A stretch of 64,000 nt of DNA from Paenibacillus etheri (GTDB lineage: Bacteria; Bacillota; Bacilli; Paenibacillales; Paenibacillaceae): NCBI RefSeq assembly GCF_001012825.1, contig NZ_LCZJ02000018.1, positions 700,531 through 764,530 on the forward strand, read 5' to 3'. Within the stretch, counting starts at the first letter, position 1, and every line of letters starts with the position of its first letter. The translations under genes and the position numbers were made by a program. A model generated the notes under the pieces. It was not told the DNA's origin and made no database searches. It saw nothing but the letters and a program-made list of their open reading frames with translations. Below, piece by piece: positions 43,327 to 53,518 of this stretch.

Positions 43327-44118
43327 ATGAACATGGATACCTTATTGCAAAGTTTACCCGTCTTTTTGCTTATTTTTTGTCGAATTACAGCCTTTTTTGT
43401 TGTCGTTCCTGTATTTTCTTCTCAAGGGGTACCGACAACTTTTAAGATAGGCATATCTTTTTTTGTAGCATTGGTAGTCTTTAGTGCTAATGGAACAGGG
43501 CTTACGATCCCGCAGGATTTTAGTTATATTTTGCTGATTATGAGAGAGGTATTAATAGGTTTATTACTAGGTTTCATTGGATATTTGATGTTTATGGCGA
43601 TTCAGACAGCAGGTTCTTTCATTGATATTCAGATTGGCTTCGGTATTGCCAACGTCATTGATCCTATGACTGGAACGTCAGCACCTATTCTCGGTAATTT
43701 CAAATATATGATAGCCCTGCTAATGTTTCTGAGTATGAATGGACATCACCATTTGTTAGATGCCATTGTGTACAGCTATAAATGGATTCCTATGAATAAT
43801 GATTTATTTCTACGTATGGTAGATGGTAGCTTGTCAGAGTTTCTGATCCGAACATTTGCGCAGTCGTTTGTATTAGCTTTTCAAATGTCGGCTCCATTAG
43901 TAACTGCACTGTTTCTGACCGATGTTGGTCTTGCCTTTTTGGCGAGAACGGCTCCACAATATAATGTATTCGTTATAGGGGTTCCGCTAAAAATCATCAT
44001 AGGTATTGCACTTCTTCTAGTGCTGATGCCAGGTCTGGCTGTGCTGTTCCAGAATCTCTTCGAAATCATGTTCGAATCCATGGAGAATTTACTGGGTCTC
44101 ATGGGGAAGAAGCCGTAG
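43327..44118 (+). CDS. fliR: Flagellar export gate protein FliR
   Basis: 263 residues, about six membrane helices. Family segments are FFVVVPVFSSQGVPTTFKIG, FIDIQIGFGIANVIDP and TDVGLAFLARTAPQYNVFVI. It completes the FliPQR gate. The ribosome site before the ATG at 43327 is weak, with only 3 bases after the fliQ stop, consistent with translational coupling. Confidence 0.96.
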   Translation: MNMDTLLQSLPVFLLIFCRITAFFVVVPVFSSQGVPTTFKIGISFFVALVVFSANGTGLTIPQDFSYILLIMREVLIGLLLGFIGYLMFMAIQTAGSFIDIQIGFGIANVIDPMTGTSAPILGNFKYMIALLMFLSMNGHHHLLDAIVYSYKWIPMNNDLFLRMVDGSLSEFLIRTFAQSFVLAFQMSAPLVTALFLTDVGLAFLARTAPQYNVFVIGVPLKIIIGIALLLVLMPGLAVLFQNLFEIMFESMENLLGLMGKKP

Positions 44119-44140
44119 GTGACCGTAAGGGGAGAGTATT

Positions 44141-45235
44141 ATGCCTAAGACGAAGCGTTATAGACTAGATCTTCAACTCTTCGCCGGTGAAAAGACGGAA
44201 AAAGCAACCCCGAAGAAACGGCAGGATGCTCGTAAAAAAGGTCAAGTAGCCAAAAGTGCTGAGCTGTCTGGTGCGGTTGTATTGCTAGCTGCGGTAGTTA
44301 GCTTGATGATGTTTGGTGGTTTTATGAAAGAGCGGTTTATGAAGCTATACACGGACGTATTTCAGAATCGAATGATGCTGGACGTTACGCCTGAGAATAT
44401 TACGTTGCTATTTAATCAGTATGGACTGCAAATATTGATTTTGCTAGCTCCATTACTTGGAATTACGTTTGTTATGGCACTTGTATCCAACTTGGCGCAG
44501 GTGGGCTTTATGGCTACGGGAGAGGGGATTACTCCTAAATTCAGTAAGATTAATCCGATAAAAGGATTCAAAAATATTTTCTCTATGCGTTCGTTTGTAG
44601 AATTCCTGAAATCAATATTTAAGCTTCTAATTATTTCTTATCTGGTATATAGCACATTATGGGGAGAAAAGAAGAACTTTGCATCCCTGTCGCATATCAG
44701 TGCGGAGGGGATTTTTAAGTTTGCGGCCAAGCTGACGATGAGTCTTGGTTTGAAAATCGGGGTTGCCCTGTTAATCATGGCTTTTCTAGATTTTATGTAT
44801 CAGAAATACGAACACGAAAAAAGTCTGAAAATGTCTAAGCAGGATATCAAGGACGAATACAAAAAAATGGAGGGTGACCCTCTAATTAAAGGTAAGATCA
44901 GGGAACGCCAACGCAGAATGGCCATGCAGCGTATGATGCAGGAAGTTCCTAACGCGGATGTAATTATTACAAATCCAACGCACTTTGCTGTTGCGCTAAA
45001 ATATGATGGTTCCAAAATGGAGGCGCCTCAGATCATTGCAAAAGGGCAGGATTATGTAGCACTTCGTATACGGGAGCTGGCTAAAGAACATGGCGTCGTG
45101 ACTATGGAAAACAAACCGCTGGCACGGGCATTATTCCAAAGAGCAGAAATTGGAGATGTCGTTCCAAATGATCTGTTTCAGGCTGTAGCTGAAGTGCTGG
45201 CATATGTATATAAGCTTAAGGGTAAGAGGAAATAA
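44141..45235 (+). CDS. flhB: Flagellar export switch protein FlhB
   Basis: 364 residues. Four membrane helices, then a cytosolic domain that self-cleaves at NPTH (residues about 278-281, in DVIITNPTHFAVALKYD). FliK triggers its change from hook to filament export. N-terminus RLDLQLFAGEKTEKATPKKR is typical. A second, non-cleavable FlhB tail protein is encoded at 12733-13041. A GGGGAG site precedes the ATG. Confidence 0.97.
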   Translation: MPKTKRYRLDLQLFAGEKTEKATPKKRQDARKKGQVAKSAELSGAVVLLAAVVSLMMFGGFMKERFMKLYTDVFQNRMMLDVTPENITLLFNQYGLQILILLAPLLGITFVMALVSNLAQVGFMATGEGITPKFSKINPIKGFKNIFSMRSFVEFLKSIFKLLIISYLVYSTLWGEKKNFASLSHISAEGIFKFAAKLTMSLGLKIGVALLIMAFLDFMYQKYEHEKSLKMSKQDIKDEYKKMEGDPLIKGKIRERQRRMAMQRMMQEVPNADVIITNPTHFAVALKYDGSKMEAPQIIAKGQDYVALRIRELAKEHGVVTMENKPLARALFQRAEIGDVVPNDLFQAVAEVLAYVYKLKGKRK

Positions 45236-45253
45236 GGCGGGGGGGTTAGGACA

Positions 45254-47287
45254 TTGAAAGCTAAAGATTTAACAGTTTTGCTAGGCATCATCGGTATCGT
45301 GCTTATGATGATTCTGCCTATCCCGTCCTGGCTTTTGGACGTTTTGTTAGTTATTAATATCTCTATAGCATTAATTATCATATTAGTTGCTATGAATACG
45401 AGGAATGCACTCGAATTTTCAATTTTTCCTTCATTATTGCTGGTTACGACATTGTTTCGCTTATCACTAAACATTTCGACAACAAAACTGATCCTGACTT
45501 ACGCAGATGCCGGTTCCGTGGTATCTACTTTCGGAAGCTGGATCGCTGGCGGACAAATTGCCGTTGGATTTATCGTGTTTCTGATTTTGGTAGTGGTTCA
45601 GTTTATTGTTATTACTAAAGGGTCAGAGCGTGTAGCTGAGGTAGGGGCGAGATTTACCCTGGATGCGATGCCAGGTAAACAGATGAGTATTGATGCCGAT
45701 CTTAACGCAGGCATGATTAATGAAACACAGGCACGTGAGCGTCGCCGCAATGTTGAGCGGGAAGCGGATTTTTTCGGAGCCATGGATGGTGCGAGTAAAT
45801 TCGTTAAGGGAGACGCGATTGCGAGTATTATTATCCTGCTGATCAACCTTATTGGTGGATTTATTATCGGTATGGTTGTGCACGGAATGGATTTTTCCAC
45901 ATCGTTATCTACTTATTCCGTATTGACGATCGGGGACGGTCTAGTCAGCCAAATTCCTGCTTTGCTCATTTCGACTGCAGCGGGCCTTATCGTTACTAGA
46001 GCTTCATCGGAAGGTAATCTGGCAGAAGAATTAACAGGTCAGTTACTCTCCTATCCAAAGTTGTTATATATTGTTGCAGTTACTGTTGCTTTTCTAGGTC
46101 TCTTTACACCTATACATATGATTACTACGCTCCCGCTAGCAGGTTTGCTGGCTTTTGCAGCCTATAGTATGGGACAAAATTTAAATCGAAAACAGATTGC
46201 CGAAGAGCAGCTTGTTGAAGAGAAGCAGATTGAAGAGGTACGAAGTCCGGAAAGTGTGATCAATTTACTCTCTGTAGATCCTATTGAATTCGAGTTCGGA
46301 TACGGTCTTATACCATTGGCAGATACAGGTCAGGGTGGCGATTTGCTAGATCGTATCATCATGATTCGACGGCAATGTGCCCTTGAAATGGGTCTTGTAG
46401 TGCCTGTTATTCGCATTCGCGACAATATTCAACTAAAACCGAATGAATATGTCATAAAAATTAAAGGAAATACAGTCGGCGGCGGTGAATTATTACTTAA
46501 TCACTACTTGGCCATGAGCCCAGGCTATGATGATGAATCTATAAACGGTATTGAGACCATTGAACCATCCTTTGGACTTCCTGCGTTATGGATTGACGAA
46601 TCAGTTAAAGAGCGGGCTGAATTGTCAGGCTATACCGTTGTAGATCCACCATCCGTTGTTGCAACACATTTGACGGAGCTCATTAAACGGCATGGACATG
46701 AGTTGTTAGGACGACAAGAAACTAAGATGTTGGTGGATAACCTAAGAGATAATTATCCCGTGCTTGTCGACGATCTTATTCCATCTGTATTGGCGATTGG
46801 GGATGTGCAAAAGGTACTTGCCAAGTTGCTGCGCGAGAAAATATCGATCAGGGATTTGGTTACTATCTTTGAGACGTTAGCGGACTATGGGACGTACACC
46901 AAGGATCCTGATATTCTTACCGAATATGTTCGTCAATCCTTGTCTAGACAGATTACTCAGCAATTCTCGCAAGTAGGAGAGACACTGAAAGTTATCACGG
47001 TGGGACCTAATCTGGAGAAGAAAATTTCTGAGAGTGTACAGCAATCAGAACAGGGCAGTTACTTGGCACTGGATCCAGTATCGACTCAAACGATCTATCA
47101 GCGGTTAAGTGAACAGATCAATCGACTTCTGCAGTCTGGACAACAGCCCATTGTACTCACATCACCAACCATTCGTATGTATTTGCGACAGGTGATTGAA
47201 CGGACGATGCAGGATATTCCTGTACTGTCTTATAGCGAACTAGAGCCTAACATTGAAATACAAAGCGTCGGAGTGGTGAATTTATGA
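45254..47287 (+). CDS. flhA: Flagellar export gate protein FlhA
   Basis: 677 residues. Eight membrane helices in the first ~310 residues, containing RFTLDAMPGKQMSIDADLNAG (split family motif region), then the four-part cytosolic nonamer domain that docks chaperones and FliJ. TTG start after a G-rich ribosome site. Its end overlaps flhF by 4 bp. Confidence 0.97.
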   Translation: MKAKDLTVLLGIIGIVLMMILPIPSWLLDVLLVINISIALIIILVAMNTRNALEFSIFPSLLLVTTLFRLSLNISTTKLILTYADAGSVVSTFGSWIAGGQIAVGFIVFLILVVVQFIVITKGSERVAEVGARFTLDAMPGKQMSIDADLNAGMINETQARERRRNVEREADFFGAMDGASKFVKGDAIASIIILLINLIGGFIIGMVVHGMDFSTSLSTYSVLTIGDGLVSQIPALLISTAAGLIVTRASSEGNLAEELTGQLLSYPKLLYIVAVTVAFLGLFTPIHMITTLPLAGLLAFAAYSMGQNLNRKQIAEEQLVEEKQIEEVRSPESVINLLSVDPIEFEFGYGLIPLADTGQGGDLLDRIIMIRRQCALEMGLVVPVIRIRDNIQLKPNEYVIKIKGNTVGGGELLLNHYLAMSPGYDDESINGIETIEPSFGLPALWIDESVKERAELSGYTVVDPPSVVATHLTELIKRHGHELLGRQETKMLVDNLRDNYPVLVDDLIPSVLAIGDVQKVLAKLLREKISIRDLVTIFETLADYGTYTKDPDILTEYVRQSLSRQITQQFSQVGETLKVITVGPNLEKKISESVQQSEQGSYLALDPVSTQTIYQRLSEQINRLLQSGQQPIVLTSPTIRMYLRQVIERTMQDIPVLSYSELEPNIEIQSVGVVNL

Positions 47288-48675
47288 GAGTGAAGCGTTA
47301 TGTGGTCGATACGATGCCTGACGCCATGCATTCCATTCGCAGTGAGCTTGGAAGCGAGGCCGTCATTTTAAGTACAAAAGAAATCAAGATTGGCGGATTT
47401 TTAGGACTGTTTAAAAAGAAAAAAATAGAAGTTGTAGCGGCTGTTGAAAAAGCTCAACAGGGGAGTGCTCCTGAAAAGCCTGTGAAGCCTGCAATGAACA
47501 TTCCGCGCAGCGCTGTCCCGCAAGCTTACCAAAAAGCTTCATCTACACCATCTACATCCACTGTTACGTTAGAGAAGCCCGAGGAGCCTCGGTCCTTTGC
47601 GGAAATCGCTGCAGCCTTGTCTGAAGCTATTGATGTAGAGCAATCGACCATAAAGCATCCAGAGCCCTTAAAAGAATCTAGGAATGTTAACGAGGATCAT
47701 CTTCAAGCGATTGAAACAAATCAGAATGACGTGACATCTGTATCAGCCCTTTATGAGTCTCTTGGTCTGGAACAGACACCCGCCGTTGCATCAGCCATTG
47801 ATAATGATGTTCTCCGTGAGATTAGAGATATGAAGCTGTGGATGGAACGAATCGCTAGGCAATCTTCGGGGGCTAGAGAGTTACCGGACAGTCTTCAGCA
47901 GCTTAGAGATCTTTTGATTGAGCAGGAGATGGATACTGTACTTGTTGAAGAGTGGATTAGTAATATCTCAGAACGTTGGGCGGATGAAGGACGTACTTGG
48001 GGGCCAGAGGAATTTCAGGAATCCTTGAAAGAACAACTGGATGGATTTCTGGCAGGCCGAATCGCTGATGGAATTGCACAGGATACTCAAATCGTATATA
48101 TTGCAGGGCCCACAGGTGTTGGGAAAACTACTACTATAGCCAAGCTTGCGGCTGAACAGCTATTCAAATACGGACGCAAGGTTGGTTTTATCACCTCTGA
48201 TACGTATCGAATTTCAGCTGTGGAGCAGTTGCGTACATACGCATCTATCCTGAATGTTCCGCTAGAGGTTGTTCAATCACCTGGTGATTTACAAAGAGCG
48301 CTTTTTCGATTAGAGAGTTGTGATCTTGTAATTATGGATACAGCTGGTCGGAATTATCGCAATGATATGCTTGTAGCAGAACTACAAAGCTTGTTAGCGA
48401 AGGAATTACGAAGTGAGACCTATCTTGTGCTCAGTTTGACCTCGAAAAGTCGTGATATGAAATTGATTGCAGAGCATTTCGGCAGATACAAGCTGGATAA
48501 AGTTATTTTTACCAAGCTAGATGAGACGGGAAGTTATGGACCACTCTTTAACGTCCTGAATGACTTCCCACTCACATTATCTTATATGACCAATGGTCAA
48601 AATGTACCCGACGATTTATTGATGGCTTCCAAAGAACATCTTAGTGAGATGCTTCTTGGAACAGGTGAATCATGA
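47284..48675 (+). CDS. flhF: SRP-type GTPase FlhF
   Basis: 463 residues. N-terminal B domain (MRVKRYVVDTMPDAMHSIRSELG), a Pro/Ser/Glu-rich linker (about 60-165), then N and G domains with [18 protein letters not shown] near 272-289, DTAGRN and TKLDETG. It governs where flagella form, together with FlhG. Overlaps both neighbours by 4 bp. Confidence 0.96.
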   Translation: MRVKRYVVDTMPDAMHSIRSELGSEAVILSTKEIKIGGFLGLFKKKKIEVVAAVEKAQQGSAPEKPVKPAMNIPRSAVPQAYQKASSTPSTSTVTLEKPEEPRSFAEIAAALSEAIDVEQSTIKHPEPLKESRNVNEDHLQAIETNQNDVTSVSALYESLGLEQTPAVASAIDNDVLREIRDMKLWMERIARQSSGARELPDSLQQLRDLLIEQEMDTVLVEEWISNISERWADEGRTWGPEEFQESLKEQLDGFLAGRIADGIAQDTQIVYIAGPTGVGKTTTIAKLAAEQLFKYGRKVGFITSDTYRISAVEQLRTYASILNVPLEVVQSPGDLQRALFRLESCDLVIMDTAGRNYRNDMLVAELQSLLAKELRSETYLVLSLTSKSRDMKLIAEHFGRYKLDKVIFTKLDETGSYGPLFNVLNDFPLTLSYMTNGQNVPDDLLMASKEHLSEMLLGTGES

Positions 48676-49553
48676 TGGATCAGGCACAATCCTTAAGACA
48701 GCTTGTATCCAGTCAGGATCCTAAACTAGCTGTAAAAGGGGAATCATCCGCCCGTATCATTACCGTGTGTAGTGGTAAAGGTGGCGTAGGGAAATCTAAT
48801 TTCACTCTTAATTTCGCTTTAACTTTAAAAGCAATGGGAAAGAGAGTATTGCTGTTCGATGCAGATATTGGCATGGCCAACATAGACGTGTTGATGGGTG
48901 TGTCAGCGAAGTATAACCTATATCATCTGTTAAAAAGAGAAGCGGACATTACGCAGATTATTCAGTTAGGACCGAATGCGCTTCCTTTTATAGCAGGGGG
49001 ATCGGGCATGGACGAGTTGTTCTCTCTTTCTGAATCGGATCTTAATTATTTCACAGCTAAGATAGCCCTTATAGCGGACAGCATGGATTATATTTTGTTC
49101 GATACAGGTGCTGGATTATCTAAGGAAACGATGAAGTTTATAACCTCTGCGGACGATTGCCTAGTAGTTACTACACCAGAGCCAACTGCTATTACAGACG
49201 CCTATGCATTAATGAAGGTTGTGAATCGGACACATCCGGAGATTTCTTTTAAACTGATCGTGAATCAAGCAGGTGATGAGAGAGAAGCGTTAGTGACAAG
49301 TGATAAGATCCGAATGGCCGCCAGTCGTTTTTTGCAATTAGATGTTTCCTATCTTGGTCATATAAGCTCAGATGCCCATGTAGTGCAGGCTGTCAAAAGG
49401 CAAACGCCATTTTCCTTGGCTTTTCCAAACAGTGTTGCTGCAAAAGATATACATCGGCTAGCCCTAAGTTATTTGACCATAGATGGTAAAAAAGATACAA
49501 AAGTTCAAGGGATTAAAGGTTTTATCCATAAATGGTTAAAGCGAAGTAAATAA
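48672..49553 (+). CDS. flhG: MinD-like ATPase FlhG (YlxH)
   Basis: 293 residues. Deviant Walker A SGKGGVGKSNFTLNFA near 36-51, DADIGMANIDVLMG, and a C-terminal amphipathic membrane-binding helix (FIHKWLKRSK end). It stimulates FlhF GTPase and limits flagellar number or spacing. The N-terminal DQAQSLRQLV helix that activates FlhF is present. Two ATG codons overlap the flhF stop. Confidence 0.96.
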   Translation: MMDQAQSLRQLVSSQDPKLAVKGESSARIITVCSGKGGVGKSNFTLNFALTLKAMGKRVLLFDADIGMANIDVLMGVSAKYNLYHLLKREADITQIIQLGPNALPFIAGGSGMDELFSLSESDLNYFTAKIALIADSMDYILFDTGAGLSKETMKFITSADDCLVVTTPEPTAITDAYALMKVVNRTHPEISFKLIVNQAGDEREALVTSDKIRMAASRFLQLDVSYLGHISSDAHVVQAVKRQTPFSLAFPNSVAAKDIHRLALSYLTIDGKKDTKVQGIKGFIHKWLKRSK

Positions 49554-49586
49554 TTGTTCTGAATCTGGAACAGAGGTGGAAATGAT

Positions 49587-50918
49587 ATGAAGCCATATAA
49601 AGTTTTGGTTGTTGATGATTCTGCATTTATGCGCAAGATCATTTCCGATTTAATTGAAAATGACGCTGACTTTCAGGTGACGGCAACAGCAACAAACGGT
49701 CGCGAAGCTATCGAGAAAATAAACAAGCTTCGTCCTGATCTAGTTACCATGGATGTGGAAATGCCGGAGATGAACGGCTTAGAAGCGCTGAAAATAATAA
49801 TGGCGTCAGATCCGCTGCCAGTGATTATGCTGTCAGGCATCAATGAAGAGGGCATGAAGGAAACCATTCTTGCACTGGAATGGGGCGCTTTTGATTTCAT
49901 TCGTAAACCTTCGATATCAAACTCCCAGGATATAACGGGAGTAGGGGAATCCCTAAGAGAGCAAATGAAAGAAGCTATGTTGGCTCGAGAGCAGCGTGAA
50001 GCGCGAGCATCTGCATTTAGGATGCCTGACATCGCGCCTTTAGAGCCATTACTGCCGACTGCATCGAGATTGATATCAGATAAACCCAAGGCAGCGCTTA
50101 AATCTTCTCTCAAAGATGAAGGATTGAGAAAACCTCGGGGAAAACAGCCAATAGATACTACTATCCCTAAAAAAGCAACCAAACCAATAATCTCTACCAA
50201 AACACCGATATCCGAAAAGACTAAACCAAAGTCTAAAGTAGAGATAAAACCAATTCCATCCAAACCGGTGATAGAATCTTTAGTGGAGGTATCCTCTAAT
50301 TCTCCGGGACTTCCTCCGGATCGAATGGTTGGAAGCAAGAATTTGCACAAATTAGTTGCTGTCGGTTGTTCTACAGGCGGACCCCGTGCACTAAAGGTAC
50401 TCCTGGAGAAAATTCCAGCGGATTTTCCAGCTCCTATTGTCATTGTGCAGCATATGCCGCCTAACTTCACGAAATCACTGGCCCAGCGATTGAATACATT
50501 CAGTCCGCTAGAAGTGTTAGAAGCAGAGCAGGGGATGATATTACGAAAAGGAGCTGCTTACATTGCGCCTGGAGGCTATCATTTACAAGTTACCCCATCA
50601 TCTAAAGGGCAATATGCAGTTGTACTCACGAAGGAGGAGGCGCGAAATGGCCACCGACCTTCAGTAGATGTTTTATTCGAATCATTACTTCCACTCACAT
50701 CGCTAGAGCGGCACGTGTTGCTGATGACAGGGATGGGTAGTGATGGTGCAAGGATGATGAAATCTCTCTATGACTCAGGGGTTACCTCAACTTTTGCTGA
50801 AAGTGAAGAGACCTGTGTCGTTTACGGGATGCCGCGATCCGCGGTGGAATTGCAGTGCGTAAAGTATGTACTGCCTTTGCAAGAAATTGCTCCAAGGCTA
50901 GTACAAGCCGTTAAATAA
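49587..50918 (+). CDS. cheB: Chemotaxis protein-glutamate methylesterase CheB
   Basis: 443 residues, longer than the usual ~350. Receiver domain 1-125 with Asp56 (TMDVEMPEMNG), a long Lys/Pro/Ser/Thr-rich linker (about 140-248), then the methylesterase domain with Ser about 262 in AVGCSTGGPRAL, His in VQHMPPNFT and Asp in MTGMGSDGARMM. It demethylates receptors and deamidates glutamines. The extended linker is the odd feature. Confidence 0.96.
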   Translation: MKPYKVLVVDDSAFMRKIISDLIENDADFQVTATATNGREAIEKINKLRPDLVTMDVEMPEMNGLEALKIIMASDPLPVIMLSGINEEGMKETILALEWGAFDFIRKPSISNSQDITGVGESLREQMKEAMLAREQREARASAFRMPDIAPLEPLLPTASRLISDKPKAALKSSLKDEGLRKPRGKQPIDTTIPKKATKPIISTKTPISEKTKPKSKVEIKPIPSKPVIESLVEVSSNSPGLPPDRMVGSKNLHKLVAVGCSTGGPRALKVLLEKIPADFPAPIVIVQHMPPNFTKSLAQRLNTFSPLEVLEAEQGMILRKGAAYIAPGGYHLQVTPSSKGQYAVVLTKEEARNGHRPSVDVLFESLLPLTSLERHVLLMTGMGSDGARMMKSLYDSGVTSTFAESEETCVVYGMPRSAVELQCVKYVLPLQEIAPRLVQAVK

Positions 50919-50952
50919 CGGAAAAGCGAACTCGAAGGGGAGGTGCTCACTG

Positions 50953-53025
50953 ATGGACATGAACCAATATTTATCCATGTTTATTGATGAGTCGAATGAT
51001 CATCTGCAGTCATTGAACGAGAGCATGATGGGGCTGGAAGCGAATCCTGAGGATCTTAGTATTGTACAGGTAATATTCCGCTCTGCACACACCTTAAAAG
51101 GTATGGCAGCGACTATGGGCTTTGAAGATTTGGCTTCACTTACACACCAAATGGAGAATGTGTTAGACCTTGTACGTAATAACAAGCTGCGCATGCAGGA
51201 TTTCATTTTTGATACGTTATTCAAAAGTTTAGATGCTTTAGAGTCTATGGTTGAGGATATTACTAGAGGTGGCGAAGGTAAAGCAGATGTATCGTCCATT
51301 GTCTCATCCTTACAGGCTATTGTTCGGGGAGAGATTCCTGTTGAAGGCGGCGCAGCATCTGTTGCTGCTACACCTGCTGCACAAGCGGCTGAAACTCCGA
51401 TTCATCTGGATGAGTTCCAATTTTCTGTTCTTGAACAATCGATACAGGAAGGGCATCATGCATTGTATGTGGACGTAACGATCCGAAAGGATTGTCAACT
51501 TAAGGCTGTACGTGCATATATGGTGTTTGATCTACTCGAACGTTCGGGTGAAGTGGTTAAATCCTTCCCATCCGTTCAAGATATAGAACAAGAGAAATTT
51601 GACCAAAGCTTCTCACTCTATTACATAACCCAAAAAACCGCGGATCAGATTCAGGCCATGATTATGAATTTGTCTGAAATTGATAAAGTAACGGCAGTAG
51701 CCCTAGATCAAGAATCCTTGAAAATGCTTGGTCAAGAATCGGCATCGGCTGTATCAGAGGTGGCCGCAACAGCCACTGTAGAGGAAACAGCTCCAGCTGC
51801 TTCCGTAGCATCTAAACCATTGCCTACCAAAGATGAAGCTAATAAGCCGGGAGCAGCTAAAACAGGAGCGGCGCCTTCACGTACGATTCGCGTAGATATC
51901 GAACGCTTAGATGTGCTCATGAATTTATTTAGTGAACTTCTGATTGACAGAGTTCGTTTAGAACAGCTGGCTTCAGAGGTTCAGAATGGTGATCTTACGG
52001 AAACTGTCGAGCATATGGGCAGAGTAAGCGGAGATCTCCAGAATATTGTGATGAAGCTTCGCATGGTTCCAGTAGATACCGTATTTAACCGGTTCCCACG
52101 TATGGTTCGTGATCTAGCTAAGTCGCTGGACAAGAAAATAGATCTAATTGTAACGGGTGCCGAAACAGAGCTTGACCGGACGGTAATTGATGAAATTGGT
52201 GATCCACTTGTGCATTTATTGCGTAATGCGGTTGATCACGGAATTGAATCCATTGCTGACCGTATTGCTGCTGGAAAACCAGAGACTGGGACAGTTCATC
52301 TACGTGCTTTCCACAGCGGAAATCATGTCTTCATTGAAATTGAGGAAGATGGAACAGGTATTTATCCTGAGAAGGTTTTGAAGTCTGCTGTGAAAAAAGG
52401 CGTGATTACGCAAGAGCAGGCATCAAATATGACGGATGATGAAGCTTTTCAGTTGTTATTTGCACCAGGCTTCAGTACAGCAGAGGTCATTTCTGATGTT
52501 TCAGGCCGCGGGGTAGGGCTGGATGTAGTGAAATCTAAGATCTCTTCTTTAGGCGGCAATGTAACGATTTATTCTGCTCCAGGTAAAGGAACAAATTTCT
52601 CAGTGCAGCTGCCTCTAACTCTATCTATCATTGCTGCAATGCTTATTCGATTGGGCTCTGAGAAGTATGCCATTCCATTATCCTCTATTGTGGAGACTGG
52701 AATCGTGAAGAACACTCAAATCCGTACGATTCATGGCAACAAAATGATAGAGTTCCGGAATTCTCATATTCCACTGGTTTCTCTAAGTCGTCTATTTTCG
52801 GTACCTGATTATGATGAGAGTACTGAAGAAGAGACAGAGATCGTAGTTGTACGTAAGGGAGAACGTCTTGTAGCCTTAGCTGTACAGGATTTTATTGGTC
52901 AGAACGAGATCGTTATCAAGAATTTGGGTAAATATTTACCTGAAATTCAAGGGATATCTGGCGCAACGATACTTGGAGATGGCCAAGTCGCACTTATTAT
53001 TGATCCGAACGCTTTTATTAAATAA
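50953..53025 (+). CDS. cheA: Chemotaxis histidine kinase CheA
   Basis: 690 residues in five parts: P1 with phosphorylated His46 in FRSAHTLKGMAA, P2 CheY/CheB-binding (about 150-260), an Ala/Pro/Thr linker, P3 dimerisation (about 300-365), P4 ATPase with N-box LLRNAVDHGIES, GTGIY and GRGVGLDVVK boxes, and P5 CheW-like (about 555-690). It feeds phosphate to CheY and CheB. Confidence 0.98.
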   Translation: MDMNQYLSMFIDESNDHLQSLNESMMGLEANPEDLSIVQVIFRSAHTLKGMAATMGFEDLASLTHQMENVLDLVRNNKLRMQDFIFDTLFKSLDALESMVEDITRGGEGKADVSSIVSSLQAIVRGEIPVEGGAASVAATPAAQAAETPIHLDEFQFSVLEQSIQEGHHALYVDVTIRKDCQLKAVRAYMVFDLLERSGEVVKSFPSVQDIEQEKFDQSFSLYYITQKTADQIQAMIMNLSEIDKVTAVALDQESLKMLGQESASAVSEVAATATVEETAPAASVASKPLPTKDEANKPGAAKTGAAPSRTIRVDIERLDVLMNLFSELLIDRVRLEQLASEVQNGDLTETVEHMGRVSGDLQNIVMKLRMVPVDTVFNRFPRMVRDLAKSLDKKIDLIVTGAETELDRTVIDEIGDPLVHLLRNAVDHGIESIADRIAAGKPETGTVHLRAFHSGNHVFIEIEEDGTGIYPEKVLKSAVKKGVITQEQASNMTDDEAFQLLFAPGFSTAEVISDVSGRGVGLDVVKSKISSLGGNVTIYSAPGKGTNFSVQLPLTLSIIAAMLIRLGSEKYAIPLSSIVETGIVKNTQIRTIHGNKMIEFRNSHIPLVSLSRLFSVPDYDESTEEETEIVVVRKGERLVALAVQDFIGQNEIVIKNLGKYLPEIQGISGATILGDGQVALIIDPNAFIK

Positions 53026-53053
53026 CTAGGATAGAACAGGGAGGTTCGTTCCA

Positions 53054-53515
53054 ATGGCTGAAGATATTAAAGTGATAGTGTTCAAATTAGGCTCAGAGGA
53101 ATACGGTATCGAAGTTGAGAAGGTACAAACCATTGAGCGCATGATGCCAATAACTCGTGTGCCTAAAACGTATTCGTTTATCAAGGGTGTAATTAATTTA
53201 CGTGGTGTTGTTATCCCGGTAATTGACCTTCGGGGCCGCTTTGGGATCGAAGAGGTGGAGCAAACAGATCAATCACGTGTAATTATCGTATCTGTTAATG
53301 AAATGGAAGTAGGTTTCATTGTAGATTCAGCAAATGATGTAATAGATTTGAACAGGGATTCTATCGATACACCTCCAGATGTTGTTGGCGGCATCAAAGC
53401 GAAGTATTTAGATGGGGTGGCCAAGATAGGTGAAGAGCGCTTGCTGATCATGCTTAATCTGTCAGAAGTGCTTAACAAAGGCGAAATCGTTCAATTAGAA
53501 AGCCTAGAGGGCTAA
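53054..53515 (+). CDS. cheW: Chemotaxis coupling protein CheW
   Basis: 153 residues, SH3-like double barrel: VFKLGSEEYGIEVEKVQTIE, TRVPKTYSFIKGVINLRGVVIPVIDLR region and a C-terminal IMLNLSEVL. It links receptors to CheA. GGGAGG precedes the ATG; the cheC start follows after 3 bases. Confidence 0.97.
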   Translation: MAEDIKVIVFKLGSEEYGIEVEKVQTIERMMPITRVPKTYSFIKGVINLRGVVIPVIDLRGRFGIEEVEQTDQSRVIIVSVNEMEVGFIVDSANDVIDLNRDSIDTPPDVVGGIKAKYLDGVAKIGEERLLIMLNLSEVLNKGEIVQLESLEG

Positions 53516-53518
53516 CCT